DNA of 64,000 bases from Talpa occidentalis. Taxonomy: Eukaryota > Chordata > Mammalia > Eulipotyphla > Talpidae. Position 1 is the first letter of the stretch. Each line of letters begins with the position of its first letter. The notes under the pieces are model-generated. The model did not search any database and was not told where the DNA came from. It was given only the letters and a program-made list of their open reading frames with translations. Location of the stretch: assembly GCF_014898055.3 (NCBI RefSeq), contig NW_023604295.1, positions 141,390,676 through 141,454,675 on the forward strand. The letters are read 5' to 3'. A program made the translations under genes and the position numbers. Shown in pieces: positions 35,090 through 48,309 of this stretch.

Positions 35090-36685
35090 CACCTCAGAGG
35101 AATGAGTCTTTCCCTCTTTGTGTCTGCAAAGCTATGAACTTCCTTGAACTTTTGAAATTTAGAGCTCTACCCTTCCTGTAAAGATTGTTCTGCATCACAG
35201 TCTCTAATGCCAGAGCAGTGTGGCAGAAATTAAGACAAAGAATCACTTTTGCTGCCATTATGCTAATGTCTGTCTCTCTCCCCAGTATTATCAAGTAGAC
35301 AAGCAATTTAACTATAAAGAAAAAAGTCAATTTTGCAGTTACTCAAGTACCACTATTTACATCCCTGCCACCCATCTTTACTTTCTCTTCTTGGGGATGG
35401 TATTTGCTTGTTCAAAAACAATGTATCTCCTTATAGGCTAGAAATGATGGGCTAAAAATAGGCTGGAGTGAAGGCTACACCTTGGTGGGGAAATTTGGAA
35501 AACCACAAAACAAATCCACTACCTCTAAGGTAAATGATTAAGTCATCAAAACACCTGTAAGACATGGCCACTTCTATTGGAACTGAAAAGCTTTCAAAAG
35601 ATGTTAATAAAGCAGGGCTGGGTATTGAGATGTTCAAACAGCTTATCAAGACTATGACTTAAATTGATCTCTGGAGAATTTTATTTTCAGTTTTTAGCAT
35701 AAGCATGAACTATATTACTTGTCAGTATCCCTTAGGAAAGGCAAACCTGAATGAGAACAAAAAATGGTATCAACTATACAATAAAAATGAAAAATTAAGA
35801 AAGAGTTCTGATTTGGATCACTACAGTTTATATTCATTAAAATCACTCAGCTTGATAAGGTAACCTTTTGAATATTAAGAATAAATGGTTAAAGAACTAT
35901 CATTATACTGTCGCTAGTTAATCAGCTCCTTATTGTGGAAGCAGAAAGAACATACTGGATTAGATTTCAGTAGTTGACTTTGTCACTTGCACAGGTAGTA
36001 ATGACACAGGGTTCCAAAAGTTAATTCTTAAATGGTTTAGTTATATCCACTAAATGTGTGACACAGAATTTAAACCCAGTCTGGGTAAAAGTAAGTTGCA
36101 TGGGAAGTTCGGTAAAACAGTCTGGGTTTACATGGATTAATATTCAAAGAATGAGTTATTTTCTAGAAAAAAATAAAACTTGACAGTGGATCAGCCTAGA
36201 TATTCCTATAAAAGAAAAACTCTGTATTTGTCAATTCAATTATCTGGTTAGATATAACTGTAGACATTGCAAGCATCACCTTCATTAGCAGGCTAGTATA
36301 CTTCTTTTATCAATAGTTCTATGCACTGGTTCAACATGAAGCATCACTGTGAAAGTAAAAGGCAGAACTGGAAACTACGCGTACTCATTCACTCTCTATG
36401 TTTATGGTGGAGCTTTCCAATTGAACATTATTTTCGGCATGTCCTTTTTCATCTCTATGAGGCATTGTTATCAACCCCGTTGCCAAGATAACAGATCCAC
36501 CTGAGAATCCTCAGTTAGAACCAAAGAGAATGTCTGCATCTGGACATGTGTTCCCACTTAGAATTTTATTATTCTTCCCTAAGTCTCTTAAAAATAGCCC
36601 ACTAGCTTTTGTGACTTACCCAAAGGAAAAATCCAAACTTTGCTTAGACAATAGAGCCTAAATGAGCAACATGGAGTGCTTCAGG
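35090..36685. other. Unassigned sequence
   Basis: No recognised gene or repeat. Confidence 0.4.
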
Positions 36686-36689
36686 GACA

Positions 36690-37030
36690 CTTATTCATTC
36701 ATTTATTCCCCTGTCATTCATTCAGAGATGTATAGGTGGCTTAGTATGTATTAGACACTATACCATTTGGTGGTGATTTAAAAAAATAGAATTAGGCACA
36801 AATCTCTTTCAAAGAGGATTGATTCTTTTGAGCAATAAGTAAAATAGTTTCAGTTCAGCAAACATTTGTATCTTTAGATCAAACCTCATTGAGCATGGAG
36901 GACTGTATATGTCAGGTTCACCAAGATAATAGAGGACAAGTCACCTGGGAAAATAGTGAATTAGCATTTGTTTAACAGTCATTTATCGGCGCTTTGTTTT
37001 GGTCAAGGTGCTAAATGCTCAGGCTACAAC
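36690..37030 (-). repeat. L2/MIR-like fragments, antisense, weak
   Basis: Two short blocks resemble antisense L2 ends: 'cattcatttattcccctgtc' plus 'agtatgtattagacactata' near 36,700-36,765, and 'ttaacagtcatttatcgg' plus 'caaggtgctaaatgctcagg' near 36,970-37,025. Confidence 0.45.
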
Positions 37031-37034
37031 TAAG

Positions 37035-39290
37035 TTAAAAACAAAATTGACTTGAGAAATTTGTATTGTTTCTGAATTTGACATCTCTGCAAGCTATTTT
37101 TTTAAGTAGAAGATAGTCTTTCTGAGTATGAGTCTTTAAAATGTTTATGTCTCAAATAATAAGTGTGAAAATGCTATTAAAAATAGCCTTACTGAACAAT
37201 ATCATCCTACCCTCAATTACTTGCTAACCTTTCTCTGTGCACAAATTACTGGAAATGCTTGTGAATAGAAAATTTTATAACAAATGCAGCACTCTATGTG
37301 AAAAGATATTTTTATATCCAGTGTTCTTTCTGATTGTTTCTGGGAGAGACCTTCTAATGTTGATGTGGTGATAGTCTTTATCACATTCTAAGAATGTATT
37401 AGCAGCAGTAATGTCCACAGCGAGGGATCAGAAACTGGAGAATCATCAACTCAAAGAACTTAAATACAGTCAGAGTATATGGGCTGGAAGGGCGGTAGGT
37501 AGAGTGCCTTCCCATAGAGTTATTATAATTCTGTTAGCATGTGAACAAATTATTGAGGGGTGAACACTTTAAAAGGGATTCTGCCATTGTTTCATAAAGA
37601 CAAAGAAGTCAGAATCTTTGCAGAACAGAATATGTGCATAGAGAAAGGAGGAAAAATAAAGATCTTTAATAAGGTTTCCCAATAAGATGCCCCAAATTAT
37701 TCATCCCCTCATGGACAAATTCCCAGCTAAACAGGTTGGGTCCAAACAGGGCCAAAATAGGCCTGAAATCGTGCCACAGATTAAGGTCACATTCAGGAGG
37801 AAAGCAACAAGAAAGGATTAAGGCAGACCTCAGGAACCTGGGACAAGAGGAGGAAAAGGAATGTACAAATCATGACATTGACTCTTCTTGTCTTTGCCAA
37901 GGACAGCCTCTCATCCACATGTTTCTTTCCAAATCCTAAATGTGTCTCCTCTAAGGGCCCTCCCTTCCCCCACCCCGCCCCACCAAGTCCATGGGTAGAA
38001 GTCAAGGCCAGAGAAGCAAAGTCCTCTGAGCCTGCATATATTCAGTTATATACCAATCACTGCTGCTTAACTCTACTCCGCGTTCCCTATAGCGCCCCAG
38101 GTCGGGTAGGAAAGTTTGGTTCATGACTTACTGGGGCTTATAGTCCCAGGTGGCTACATAAGTGGGGGAGGGGAAAATGGAACCTCCCCTTCATGGAAGT
38201 ATGTGTATAACACTTTTACTCCTTATATTTAACATTTTCATCTTCTATACACACATTTTATTTATCCCTAACACCTTAGTCAACCCCTAAAATAATTATC
38301 TGGGATTTTCACTACATTATTTCACTCTGCCTTTTCCATTCCAATTTTTATCCCCAAAGTTTTCTACTGTTTTTTTTTGTTTGTTTTTTGTTTTTATCAT
38401 ATCTTATTTGGAAACTCAATTCTGGGGCACACTGGCATTTTTTCAAAGTGTTTATATAAATCAAGAAATTATTCAAAAGAAACACCCTGGCATCCAAATG
38501 AAAAAGGTACAAAGAGGACATTTCACATGCACAGTGTGAAATAATAGAGTATATAGAAGGTAGCCAGATTTTTCAGGTTAAAAAAAAATGGACACTACAT
38601 GAGACAGTGTTATAATTTATGTTATATTAAGAAATTTTTCATTGATTATCTGTAATTCAAATTTAACTGGGCATCCTGTATTTTATCTCACCACCCTAAG
38701 TATAGAGCTAAATGAAATACAAAATTGGTACAAAAAAATACACCATACATTCATTCTCCTGGCCATACACAAAACTACCAAAAAAAAAAAAAGACTTTCC
38801 AATTCATTTATGTGAGTTTATTCATACGCATTGAATTAGCTCTCCAATTTAGAGTTGTAATATATCAAAAAGTCATATACCAAATAGTTATGGCATGAGA
38901 TTAACTATTTTAAATTGCTTTCAGTGACACAAAGGAGGCCATGACTTATTCCCAGGAAGTTTTCCTTATTAAACTAGAAAAATCACATCACTTACACTTT
39001 TTAAGTAAATAACGTTTGACCCATATTTTCAAAAATGTAATTCCATTATTAGAAAAATAGCTATTAGAAAATAAGCAGGGATGGTAATCAGGAGCAAGAA
39101 GTAAGGCTAATATTTATCTTATTTATATTTATGTCCTTTGTTTTCTAATTTCTCTACTTTTAGAACACTCTCTTTAAAAGTTACATGCTCAGAGTTTTTT
39201 TATATAAATTTACAACCTAGTTCTAAAAACAATAAACAGTTGGCTAAACTATCCCTATGCTTTAAATACTTCAGAACGAAATGTGAGTTA
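37035..39290. other. Unassigned sequence, with a possible old LTR at 37,690-38,230
   Basis: Mostly AT-rich with no recognised gene. The segment 37,690-38,230 is GC-richer ('cccccaccccgccccaccaa', 'gtgggggaggggaaaatgg') and has LTR-like texture, but I cannot match it to a family. Confidence 0.35.
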
Positions 39291-39294
39291 GTTT

Positions 39295-39490
39295 ACCAAG
39301 GAAGAATTTGAACCTACATTGTTTAGATTCTAATCCTGGCTCTACCTGTTCCCAGTTGTGTGTCTTCAAGCAAATCAATCACCCTTTTCTGCTTCAGTTT
39401 TTTTTTTTTTTTTTTTTTTCTGGCTTAAGAATGGTAATATTTTCTAATTCAGAGTTTTTGAGTATTAATCAAGTTACATAAAAAAACATA
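39295..39490 (+). repeat. MIR SINE with internal poly-T
   Basis: Motifs in MIR order: 'ttgaacctacattgtttaga', 'ctaatcctggctctacctg', 'cttcaagcaaatcaatcacc', 'cttttctgcttcagttt', then the tail part. A run of 22 T occupies 39,398-39,419, where MIR has a short T-run, so slippage has expanded it. Confidence 0.75.
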
Positions 39491-39494
39491 CTCT

Positions 39495-39820
39495 TGCAAG
39501 TTAAGTGTTAATGGCAGATATTTTTATTGTTAAGCCAGGATTTATTTGTGTTTGCTTATGTTTTGCTTTTAGTTTATTCATCAATAGTTGGGGAATAGCT
39601 GATTAAGAAGATGCTAAGTTACCAAAATTTGCTGCTTCATATTTCTAGATTATATCCAGGGAGAAGATGTAAATGGGAAAGCCATAGAAAGAGCAATATG
39701 AATAATAACTATGATTTCAAATGCATGCTTTTAAAGATCCGTAGCCGGATCAACTAACAGATATTTAACTGCCAGTCACAATTGCCTATTTCTTGTACAA
39801 AAAGAGCACTTCACTGTAAC
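39495..39820. other. Unassigned sequence
   Basis: No recognised element. Confidence 0.4.
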
Positions 39821-39824
39821 CAAG

Positions 39825-40185
39825 CAAGATAGACTGGTGACTACAGCAGCAGACATTTTTTTCCCTCACAGTTATGGAGATGGGGAAAGCTGAAATCAAG
39901 GTTCCAGCAGGTCCTATTCTTGCTGAGGACTCATCCTGGCCTACAGATGACTAACTACTTGATGTGACCCAATGTGCTGGGGAGAGGTCGCTCTGGTGTC
40001 TTGTTATTTTCTGTTAAGTGCATCAATATCATCATGAGGCTATACTCTCATGACCTTATTGAAACCTAATTATCTCCCAAAGACTACATCTCCTGAGAGC
40101 ATCATATTGGGGGTTTAGAGTATCACCATGTGGATTTTGGTGGGACATAAACATTCCTTATATAACACCAGGCTATGTCATTTTG
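39825..40185 (-). mobile_element. MaLR LTR (MST/THE1/MLT1 type), antisense
   Basis: Antisense consensus order: 'ccctcacagttatggagatg', 'gctgaaatcaaggttccagc', 'cctaattatctcccaaagac', 'gagcatcatattgggggttt', 'gattttggtgggacataaac'. This fits the reverse strand of an MST/THE1/MLT1-like MaLR LTR. The element is non-coding, and I did not find TSDs. Confidence 0.8.
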
Positions 40186-40189
40186 ACTG

Positions 40190-41560
40190 GATATTTCCCT
40201 ACTAGACATCCTTGTACACAGAGTACTGGAGGGGATATCGTTCAACTGAGTTCAAGATATTACTGAGCTCCTTGTCCTTCATAAAATGAGTGGTTCGTTT
40301 CTCCATAAATAGTATTAACCTTTACTGATTTTTCCTCTCATCGTCTCCCCCCTTTTATTTTCTTCTCAAAATAAAAAGTGAAAAGGAACAATTAGAAAGA
40401 CATTAGAAACAGGTGGTCACTGTAACTGGATTTAGCCCACTCTTACATTTTTTTCTATTATCACATCAATATTGCCTCAAAAAAAGAACATAGGGTATAT
40501 ATGAAATGACTCACAATTGATAAGCAATCCAGCTGTGAGTATGTGATTTATCTTCATATGAGGTAAACAATGAATTACTGATCAGATTTAAACTTTATAG
40601 ACAAACATGTTTACCTGTATTCTGCATGCATATAATGTCTGCTTTTTTTTTATCTGAACACATGCATATTTTTCTTGGCATTTATATAAAGATTAATATA
40701 AAAATGGACATGAAAAATGAGATTTATCTAAATACAATACAAAATTGTCAGGATTAATTATTAAATTTCTCATATTCATGGCAATATGAATTTATAATGA
40801 AATCTATTGCATAATTATCATTTTATAACTGATTTAAATGATATGCTCTTAGAATAAAAGACCAAATAAGTGATATGCTTCTAATAGCATGTTCTTTTCA
40901 AAATAGTAAAAGTATATATCACTTAATTTCAAAGTGAAAGATAAACATTTCTAAAGATTATTTTCTTGAGGGTTCTATAACAGAATCTGTAAGATGTTCA
41001 TGAATATATTTTTATAGGATTATATAAATTAACCTTAGATTTAATATGTGTTTAGTGAATTTTAATGTAGACTAAAAATCATTTTCTTAGTTTTGGAGAA
41101 AACTGCTTTCTTCTGGTTTGATATATTATGTTCATTGGAATTATCCTTTAAAGTAAAATATTGGAAAACTGAAAGAATTTTGCATTAGGAGTAAATATTC
41201 AACTGGAATGTAATTAGATTGAATTTTCCCCTTCATTAAGCATATGTACAAATCAGATGTGCATTTTCATTTCAAAAGTTTATTATAGGGAAAACACATA
41301 AATGTAATTATAAGCTTACTCATTAATTTATCTTTGATTTCTTGCCATTTTGCATACATGTCCAATTTCACATCTATGCAGGCCATTATCTTGAATTGAG
41401 TTTCTGCTTTAGGGGATATGGATCATTTGTATACTAGGAAGGCTTTCTGTCACATCCCAGCAAATCCCTGTGAAAGTAACATTGATGTTGAGGCACAACA
41501 ATCTTTGACAGTAGAGACAGGTAATTATGTGAGTAACTATGTAGGAATTTTTTTGAAGCT
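40190..41560. other. AT-rich unassigned sequence
   Basis: No recognised gene or repeat. Confidence 0.4.
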
Positions 41561-41562
41561 TA

Positions 41563-41815
41563 TTTTTTTAAAAGATTTATTTATGCATATAGGAACTGGG
41601 GTACAGAGCAGAGGTTGTGGGGGGTGGGGTAACAGACAGAGCAGGGAACAGAACAGGCCAATCGACTGAAATACACTGCTGAGGGGAACAGAGGGTGAGA
41701 CAGGAGAGGTCTGCTGTGCCATGTGGGCAGCTAGAGATTGAACTCGTGCTGCAGAGGCTGCAGATAGCTTCACAGTGCTGTGCTTAATTAACCCCTTGAG
41801 CCACCTGGGAGGCCC
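41563..41815 (-). mobile_element. tRNA-derived SINE, Rhin-1-like, group A
   Basis: Antisense copy from 'aaagatttatttatgcata' to 'gagccacctgggaggccc'. It has small internal deletions (near 'ggggtggggtaacagac' and in the 'ctagagattgaactcg' segment). No clear TSD. Confidence 0.93.
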
Positions 41816-41819
41816 AGTA

Positions 41820-43040
41820 TCTGTTGTATTTTAAGTGAATTTTTGAGATCTTGTGTAATGTATCCTGTCTCTTTTTAAAAAGAAATGTTAATTGATTTTA
41901 GTCTGAAAGATAGGTGAAAGAAGGCAAGAAAGAAAGCAACCTCAGTGTCTGTGAAACAGGAGAATTAAACAGTAGAAATAGGACATAACTTACGAGCATG
42001 TCAATAGAGAGAGATGCATGTGTGGTTACACAAATATATATAATTTTCATGTGTTTAGTACTTGTTTTATAAAAGTTTTTGATGAATTTCCCTTTTTAAA
42101 TTATTAAAGAGCTGTTCTCTACAATGTGGGCTGACACAGTAAATCTCTATCATAAATTTTATGCAATATAAATTATAAATTAGTAATTTTAAGAACTCAC
42201 ATTTAATAAGAAAGGGCATTATTAATTAGAGAAATTCCAACCCTACTCCTTAACAAACTGAAGTATGAAATCCAAGCTTTACTAGAATTCGCCTTTGTAG
42301 TTTATAATATCTTCATTTTGATGGAGTTTTCTTTGTTCTATATATTTTCTTCTCAGATGTAGATTATTTTTTTTGTTTCTAATTACTATTAAAGTAATCG
42401 AGTCATGATTAGAAGATCTCTCAATTCTTTTCATTCCCTCTTTCACTCTTGAGATGAGATTTCTTTCATCTGAAATAAAGGTGTTGTGATTGCTTAGTCT
42501 TAAGCTTTTATAACCAAATTCTAGATTTTTAAAGTTTTTATAAATCTGTCTATCATTGAGAATACACCATGTTTATGACATGAGTACAATAGGCTTTAAC
42601 TAAAATTTAAGATTATATATTCATAAATATTCTATGATTTTTATCTTACTTTGAGACATTATAAATCACCAAATTATAAACAACTATAGAATCTGTCACT
42701 TAAATTAAAAGTGGACTCTCTAGGAAATTACTTTATTAAAGTTGTTACAAACTTTACTGCATGCATTTTAAAAAGTAATTAATTGACATGTTACCCAAAC
42801 ACTCTTAATGATTCTTAAAGAACAGAATGGTATTTTTTTTTTGCCCTATTAACTCCTAATTAGTTAATTTATTAAAGGTACTTACAGATCTGAGACCTAC
42901 TCATCCAGCTGGTCAGCTGAGATTTCAAGTAAAACTGAAATACACACTTTAAAATGCAAGAAATGATTCAAAATGCATCAGAAAAATAAACACATAATGA
43001 TTAGAAATGCAAGCTGGTTTGTCTCCAGGATACCATTTTA
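41820..43040. other. AT-rich unassigned sequence
   Basis: No recognised gene or repeat. Confidence 0.4.
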
Positions 43041-43044
43041 TAAG

Positions 43045-43295
43045 TGAGCAGCTATGTGATTTAGTGGAGAGGTAGGAGTCAACAGTCTGGTACCCCATAC
43101 TGTCATTACCATAGAGCTTTACCACATTATGGGAGGTGTGTGTTGTATAGAGACAGATGTGCAGTATAACTCTAGACCTGGGGTCTACCCCGAACCTCTT
43201 GCAGCCCTAGTTCCACGCCTGTAAAATATGGCCCACGCTGACTCACTGTGTTGGTGGGAGGAGCCAAGGGCATTGTTTGTATAAAAGTTAACTAG
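43045..43295 (+). repeat. MIR SINE
   Basis: The order fits MIR: 'gctatgtgatttagtggaga', 'aggagtcaacagtctgg', then 'ccacgcctgtaaaatatgg', 'ttggtgggaggagccaaggg', 'gtttgtataaaagtt'. The core is diverged. Confidence 0.6.
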
Positions 43296-43561
43296 CTCAA
43301 GTCAGCAGTCTAAAATACTGTTGGGGATCAGCCAGTGTCACTTCATGTCTCCCACCCTTTTTTCCATTCTGCTTTTGAGACTTTATTTATGGCATGTTTT
43401 CCTTCAGCATGCTATTTCTATCATTTTTTTGTTCGTAGGAAGTTGATGAAAGAAATAGTTTAGGAAAACATACGCAACCATGCGTGTTGGTATTAAAATA
43501 TAAAATTATGCTCTGGTAATTGAAAATATGTTGTGGGAAAAACTCCAGTGGTTTCTTCTTT

Positions 43562-43738
43562 TAAGGGTTTTGATTCCTGCCTGGCTAGCGAGCTACCTAC
43601 ATGGTGCGGCAGACCTCTCCTGTCTCGCCTGCTGCTCCCTTTAGCAGTGTATTTCAGTAGATCCATCTGTTTTGCTCCCCACTCTGTCTCTGGTGAATCC
43701 TCTCACCCTCCCACACCTCTGACCTGTACCCCAGCTCT
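43562..43738 (+). mobile_element. 5'-truncated SINE, Rhin-1-like, group A
   Basis: Begins around the B box ('gggttttgattcctgcctgg'), continues through 'gcggcagacctctcctgtct' and 'gtctctggtgaatcctctc', and stops at 'tgtaccccagctct', so the tail is also missing. No TSD was found. Confidence 0.92.
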
Positions 43739-43989
43739 GAACTGCATTGTGAATGTACTGAATTACACACTTTAAGTGGTTTCATTGTTTATAAAGGCAA
43801 GAAAGAATTAAGCAATTTAAACATTAAAATTTGTCTGATGATAACCTTCAAGATTAATGTCATTAAAGCCTCTCCTAAGACACTGGACAATGGAGACGTG
43901 GCATGTAGGGGGTTTTCAGATAGTGTTCTTTTAGATGTTTCTACATATTAACAAAAGGGTAATTATTGAAACAGTGGAAGTATCATATT

Positions 43990-44235
43990 CCAATGCATTC
44001 ACTTGCCAGGCACATGAGCACCACACAGACCTGTGTTCAAACCCTGGTTCTTTCACTCCTTTGCTTTGTGTCTTGGGTAAAGTGATTTCCGTTTTCTGAC
44101 TCCAGCTTCCTCATCTGTACAAGGGAATGAAGATAGAACTTACATTAAGTTATTGTAAAAAGAAATGAGAACATTCTTGCAAGGTGGTAGGCATATTGGA
44201 CATCTAGATAGCACTCAGATAATGAAGGAGCACGC
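43990..44235 (+). repeat. MIR SINE, nearly complete
   Basis: Clear MIR order: 'cagacctgtgttcaaaccct', 'ggttctttcactcc', 'gtgtcttgggtaaagtgatt', 'ctccagcttcctcatctgta', 'agttattgtaaaaagaaatg', 'ggtggtaggcatattgga'. This is the best-preserved MIR in the window. Confidence 0.88.
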
Positions 44236-44239
44236 CTCG

Positions 44240-45280
44240 TAAAGATGTCAGCACCAGAAGTAGTGATTATCGAAACCCCATAGACCCAGTATCAGGGGGA
44301 ACTTCTACTGATAAGAAGTTAAATGTCCTCTGTGCATCCTGTGCATCAGCAGCCAGATTTTTTTTCTGGTGAGAAGGACCAGGGTTCATGAGATAACAAA
44401 ATTAGTTCAGACTTAAAATATTTCCAAGCCATGCTTATAAAAACCTCCCTAATGTTATCACCTTATTGTTTAGGGCAAATTTGTGTCTCATATAGTGTTA
44501 CTGAACTTACCAATTAAGCAAAGTTGAAGACCACAGGAAATAAATGATATAATAAACAGATGATAAACTCTCTCTCTTGAAATACTTTGTTTCCTAACTA
44601 TCTTCTTTCTTCTAAAGTTAGAGTATGGTATCAGGCTGTATACTCAATGGGAACACTGTGAAATATTTAGCCAGCTCATTAAATTAAAATCTTCAGCAAG
44701 CTCAGGAGAGAGTGGAGAAGAGTAAAGTCTAAACCTGGAGATGAATACAAAGAAGCGTGTGCAGGTATTGAGGGTTGTAGTTCATTGATGGATGAGTGTT
44801 CACATTTCCACTCACTTCCTGCCCTGAGTTTAGCAAAACAGCAAAGGCTTCTGCTCATTTCATAGTATGAACTTTATAAGTAAGGTCATAGAAAACAAGT
44901 TACTAGAATTGCAAGACTTTAACTCCTGATACAAGAGTTGAGATATATAATTTATATATTTTAATTTATACAATTTTTAGTACCAAAAATGCTAAATTGG
45001 AACATGGCATCCAATGGTAACTGATTTAGGATGGGGAAACATTCTCCTTCAATCTAGATATTTGATTTTTGGCCATATTAGTGTCCACTCTAGATCTCAT
45101 AGATATAAAGAATTGGAACAAAGTAATATGCTTTTGTTTTTAAAGTATCTGTTGTGAATTCCTTTAATCAAGGAGCAGGTTATATGTTGAACTATATCCT
45201 TTCTGATGTGACCTACTGGCTTTCCCAATACTCCACTACCTACCCATTTCTTTTTTTTTTTTTTAATGAAATAAATTTTG
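44240..45280. other. Unassigned sequence
   Basis: No recognised gene or repeat. Confidence 0.4.
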
Positions 45281-45294
45281 TAAAACCTGTGACA

Positions 45295-45551
45295 GGGCCT
45301 CCCCTGGTGGCGCAGCATTTGAGCACTGGGCTGCAAAGCTGCCCGCGGCCTCTGCAGCGCCGGTTCTCTCCCCGGGTCCCACATGGCATGCAGACCTCTC
45401 CTGCCACCCGCTGCTCCCCTCAGCAGTGTACTTCGTCAGTCTGCCTGTTCTGTTCCCTGCTCTGGCTCTGGTGAATTCTCTCACCCTCCCGCACTTCTGA
45501 CTGTACCCAGTGCTTGTATAAATAAATAAACAAATCTTTAAAAAAAAAAAA
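45295..45551 (+). mobile_element. tRNA-derived SINE, Rhin-1-like, group B, recent-looking
   Basis: Starts 'gggcctcccctggtggcgca' and ends '(AAAT)n-CTTT-A16'. An exact 13-bp target-site duplication (aaaacctgtgaca) lies at 45,282-45,294 and 45,552-45,564. A long pure A-run and a perfect TSD suggest a young insertion. The B-box region is altered (ggttctctccc), with a short deletion after it. Confidence 0.97.
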
Positions 45552-45569
45552 AAAACCTGTGACAAAAGA

Positions 45570-47010
45570 AATTGGACATAACTATTAGGCTTTAAAAGTC
45601 TACAAAATATAATCGTTGGATGTCCAAAGTAATAATTGGTATGGAATGACATTTTGAGTAATTTTTAGAAAAAAGCTAAAGATAGTTTATTGCAATACAT
45701 TGTTCTTTGTGATGTAGATGAGCATTTAAATCTCAAATTTGGGGTCTGATCTGTATTCAAATTACTTATTCAGTCTTAGCAGGCGAATATGAACAAGACA
45801 CTGTACAACATTGAACTACATCAAAGCTAGTTGGGTTTAGGGAAACAAATTTCTTCTTTCAATACCATTTACTGAACCAGATAATGTTAGAAGAGAGAAA
45901 AGTGATATAATTACAATGAAATGTCTCATGTGCTTTGATAAAGGAGAGAGACCTCTCTGTGCCTGAGTTTGCAGACAGAAGAGGTGAATCACTCAAAGCT
46001 TCAGATAATGTGTTTAACGAAGTGGGGTATTTACTCTGCTCTCTCAATGTTCTTACTGGGACATCAGATACATTACTCTAAATTGAGACAAGATAACTGG
46101 TTTCTATACTGATCAGGAATGGTGAAGCCATAATAATTGTACAATATCACACTCTTTCCTCTATTTTACCATTAAGCTCTCTGGTAAACTTGTTGCTTAT
46201 AAATACTTAAATATGTTTTTCTTGCAAAACATTTATGGTCATATAAGATGCATCTTTACTTTGATTGAGAGATATGGTATAATTTTCTCCTAGTTAATAC
46301 AAAGAGAACCTTTCAAATGTGATTGTATTAAGAATATGAACAAGGCAAGAGAATCACTTAACTGATAGACTTGAAGTAAACTCCACAGAAACAAACTATT
46401 CAAAATAAGAAGTAAGCCAGTCCATTTCATGCTCTTACTTTATGCAGTAATTTGTATATATGCACAATGATGCCAAATAAAGTTATCAGCCTACTGTCTG
46501 TGGAGGAATAAATGCTTCAAAATCAACCCAGTATAATCAAACCTGTTGTTATCTTAAATATACGAATCAAACATTTCTGCAATGTAGTTATGAATTTGAT
46601 GCAAATGTCTTGCTGAGAAGTATTCACATAACACATGTTCAGCTTTAGCTTTATTTAGTCTATTTTTCTAACAGTTTGAGCACTTACAACAATCTCTTTT
46701 TATTAAATTCACTTTGTTCCCCTGCAGTTTACCATCCTTAAAAAAGACAAATGTTTTATAAATTTTGCCTCATTCACCTGGTGTATTTAAACCGTGCTTT
46801 ATTTTAAACAAGCTATATTTTACTAAGATCATAGTCTTTATTTCATTTCTTATTAAATAACTTACACACTCTACAGAATAAACCCTTGGCAATCTGATAA
46901 ATCCTAGACATGGACCCTTTCTTGGAAAATGTACAACTGCATGAAAATCCCCCATTTTTGCTAAGAATTTCAGAATGTCTATGGATCCTAGGTAAAAAAA
47001 AAAAAAAAAA
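45570..47010. other. Unassigned sequence
   Basis: No recognised gene or repeat except a 17-19 base A-run ending near 47,011, just before the next SINE. A 22-bp string at 46,912-46,933 reappears at 49,219. Confidence 0.4.
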
Positions 47011-47021
47011 ACAACTTACAG

Positions 47022-47296
47022 GGCCTCCTTGGTGGTGCAAGGGGTTAAGAAGCAACCTATAAAGCTGTCCACAGCCACTGCAGCATGAATTGGATCCCTG
47101 GCCAGGGAGCTACACACATGGTGCAGCAGACCTCTCCTGACTCACCTGCTGCTCCCCTTAGCAGTGTACTTCAGTCAGTCCACCTGTTCTGTGCCCCACT
47201 CTGTCTCTGGTGAATCCTCCCACCCCCCTCCACACCTCTGGCCTGTACCCAGTTCTTATATGCATAAAATAAATAAATCTTTTTTTTAAAAAAAGA
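47022..47296 (+). mobile_element. tRNA-derived SINE, Rhin-1-like, group A
   Basis: Full length from 'ggcctccttggtggtgcaag' to 'gcataaaataaataaatctt' followed by a mixed T/A tail. An exact 9-bp duplication (aacttacag) lies at 47,013-47,021 and 47,297-47,305. The B box reads aattggatccctgg. Confidence 0.95.
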
Positions 47297-47361
47297 AACT
47301 TACAGTGCATTTCACTTTTGATACAACATTTTGCACACCTTACTCTTCATGACTGCTCAGT

Positions 47362-47830
47362 TTGCATGTTTGGCTCTTTATAAAAAAATATATTTTATAT
47401 TATTCTTCCTTTTTGTACAATGTTTGCTTTCTCCTCTCAGGTGCAGTCCCTGCAAGTTTCCCACCACCAGTTCACCCGTGCACCATCACCATAATCCTTC
47501 ATGCTCCTCCTTCCCCTGTTTTGACCCATCTCAAGAAAAATGTCAGATGGTTTCACTGGTAGGAGAAATGTGGGGTGGGGGGGAGCCAAATAATTATAAT
47601 AAATAAAAAAAACAAAATTAACAGGCAACTATAAATCAGAGACTTTCTGCAGAGAGGGGATGGGAGAGAGGCTCCTAAGGAGAGTCTTACTGCCTGTATA
47701 GTACCTAGGAAGCCACATTTTGAAAAATTTTCCTTCTTGTAGAGTGAATTTCCCATTATGGGCTTATCATTATCCTGTCTACATTATGTACCTTTTGACC
47801 TATGTCCTCCGTATTAAACCCTTTCAGAAA
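47362..47830 (+). mobile_element. L1 LINE 3' end, rearranged
   Basis: From about 47,530 the plus strand reads 'tcaagaaaaatgtcagatgg'; the peptide QEKCQMVSLVGEMW matches the L1 ORF2 C-terminal 'QKEKYQMVSL' region. It then runs into a 3' UTR with 'ggcaactataaatcagaga', which resembles 'acaactataaaccagagac' in the L1 at 26.3 kb. The part at 47,362-47,528 looks like antisense L1 3' UTR ('cccaccaccagttcacccg'), so the copy is inverted or composite. Confidence 0.55.
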
Positions 47831-48280
47831 AAAAGATAGAGCAGGATGTCTATCTATGCGAGTATTTAGCTAACATTATGTGGCATGAATTATCATAAAG
47901 AATTTTATATGTGTGGAGAATATGCATATTTATGATGCGGAGATATAAAATAATAGCTACTTTGCTGTTATTCCATCAGACCACTCAGGGAAACCTTAAG
48001 TATATGTCTGTCCTGGAAAACACTGTGTTACTGCAATTCATTGTGTATTCATTGTTATCCATTGCAGGGCGAAAAGAAAGGGCTGCACAGATAATTATTT
48101 ACACATGAAATTAACTAGACACAAGTACACCGTAGTTGTTCTCATTATGACCCGATCTTCTAAACAATTTAACCAAGTATGAGGCAAGAGCAGATGGTAC
48201 CTTCATTTTTAAAAGTAATAAACATAAAGAAAGGTACTCCCGAGGAAGAGTCCCCCAGAAAGCAATCATGTGCTTTGTCA

Positions 48281-48309
48281 GCATTGGGAAGGAGCCCAGT
48301 TCCCAATGC
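48281..48309. repeat. Short perfect hairpin
   Basis: Arms gcattgggaa (48,281-48,290) and ttcccaatgc (48,300-48,309) pair perfectly with a 9-base loop. It is too short for a microRNA precursor, and no function is inferred. Confidence 0.85.
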
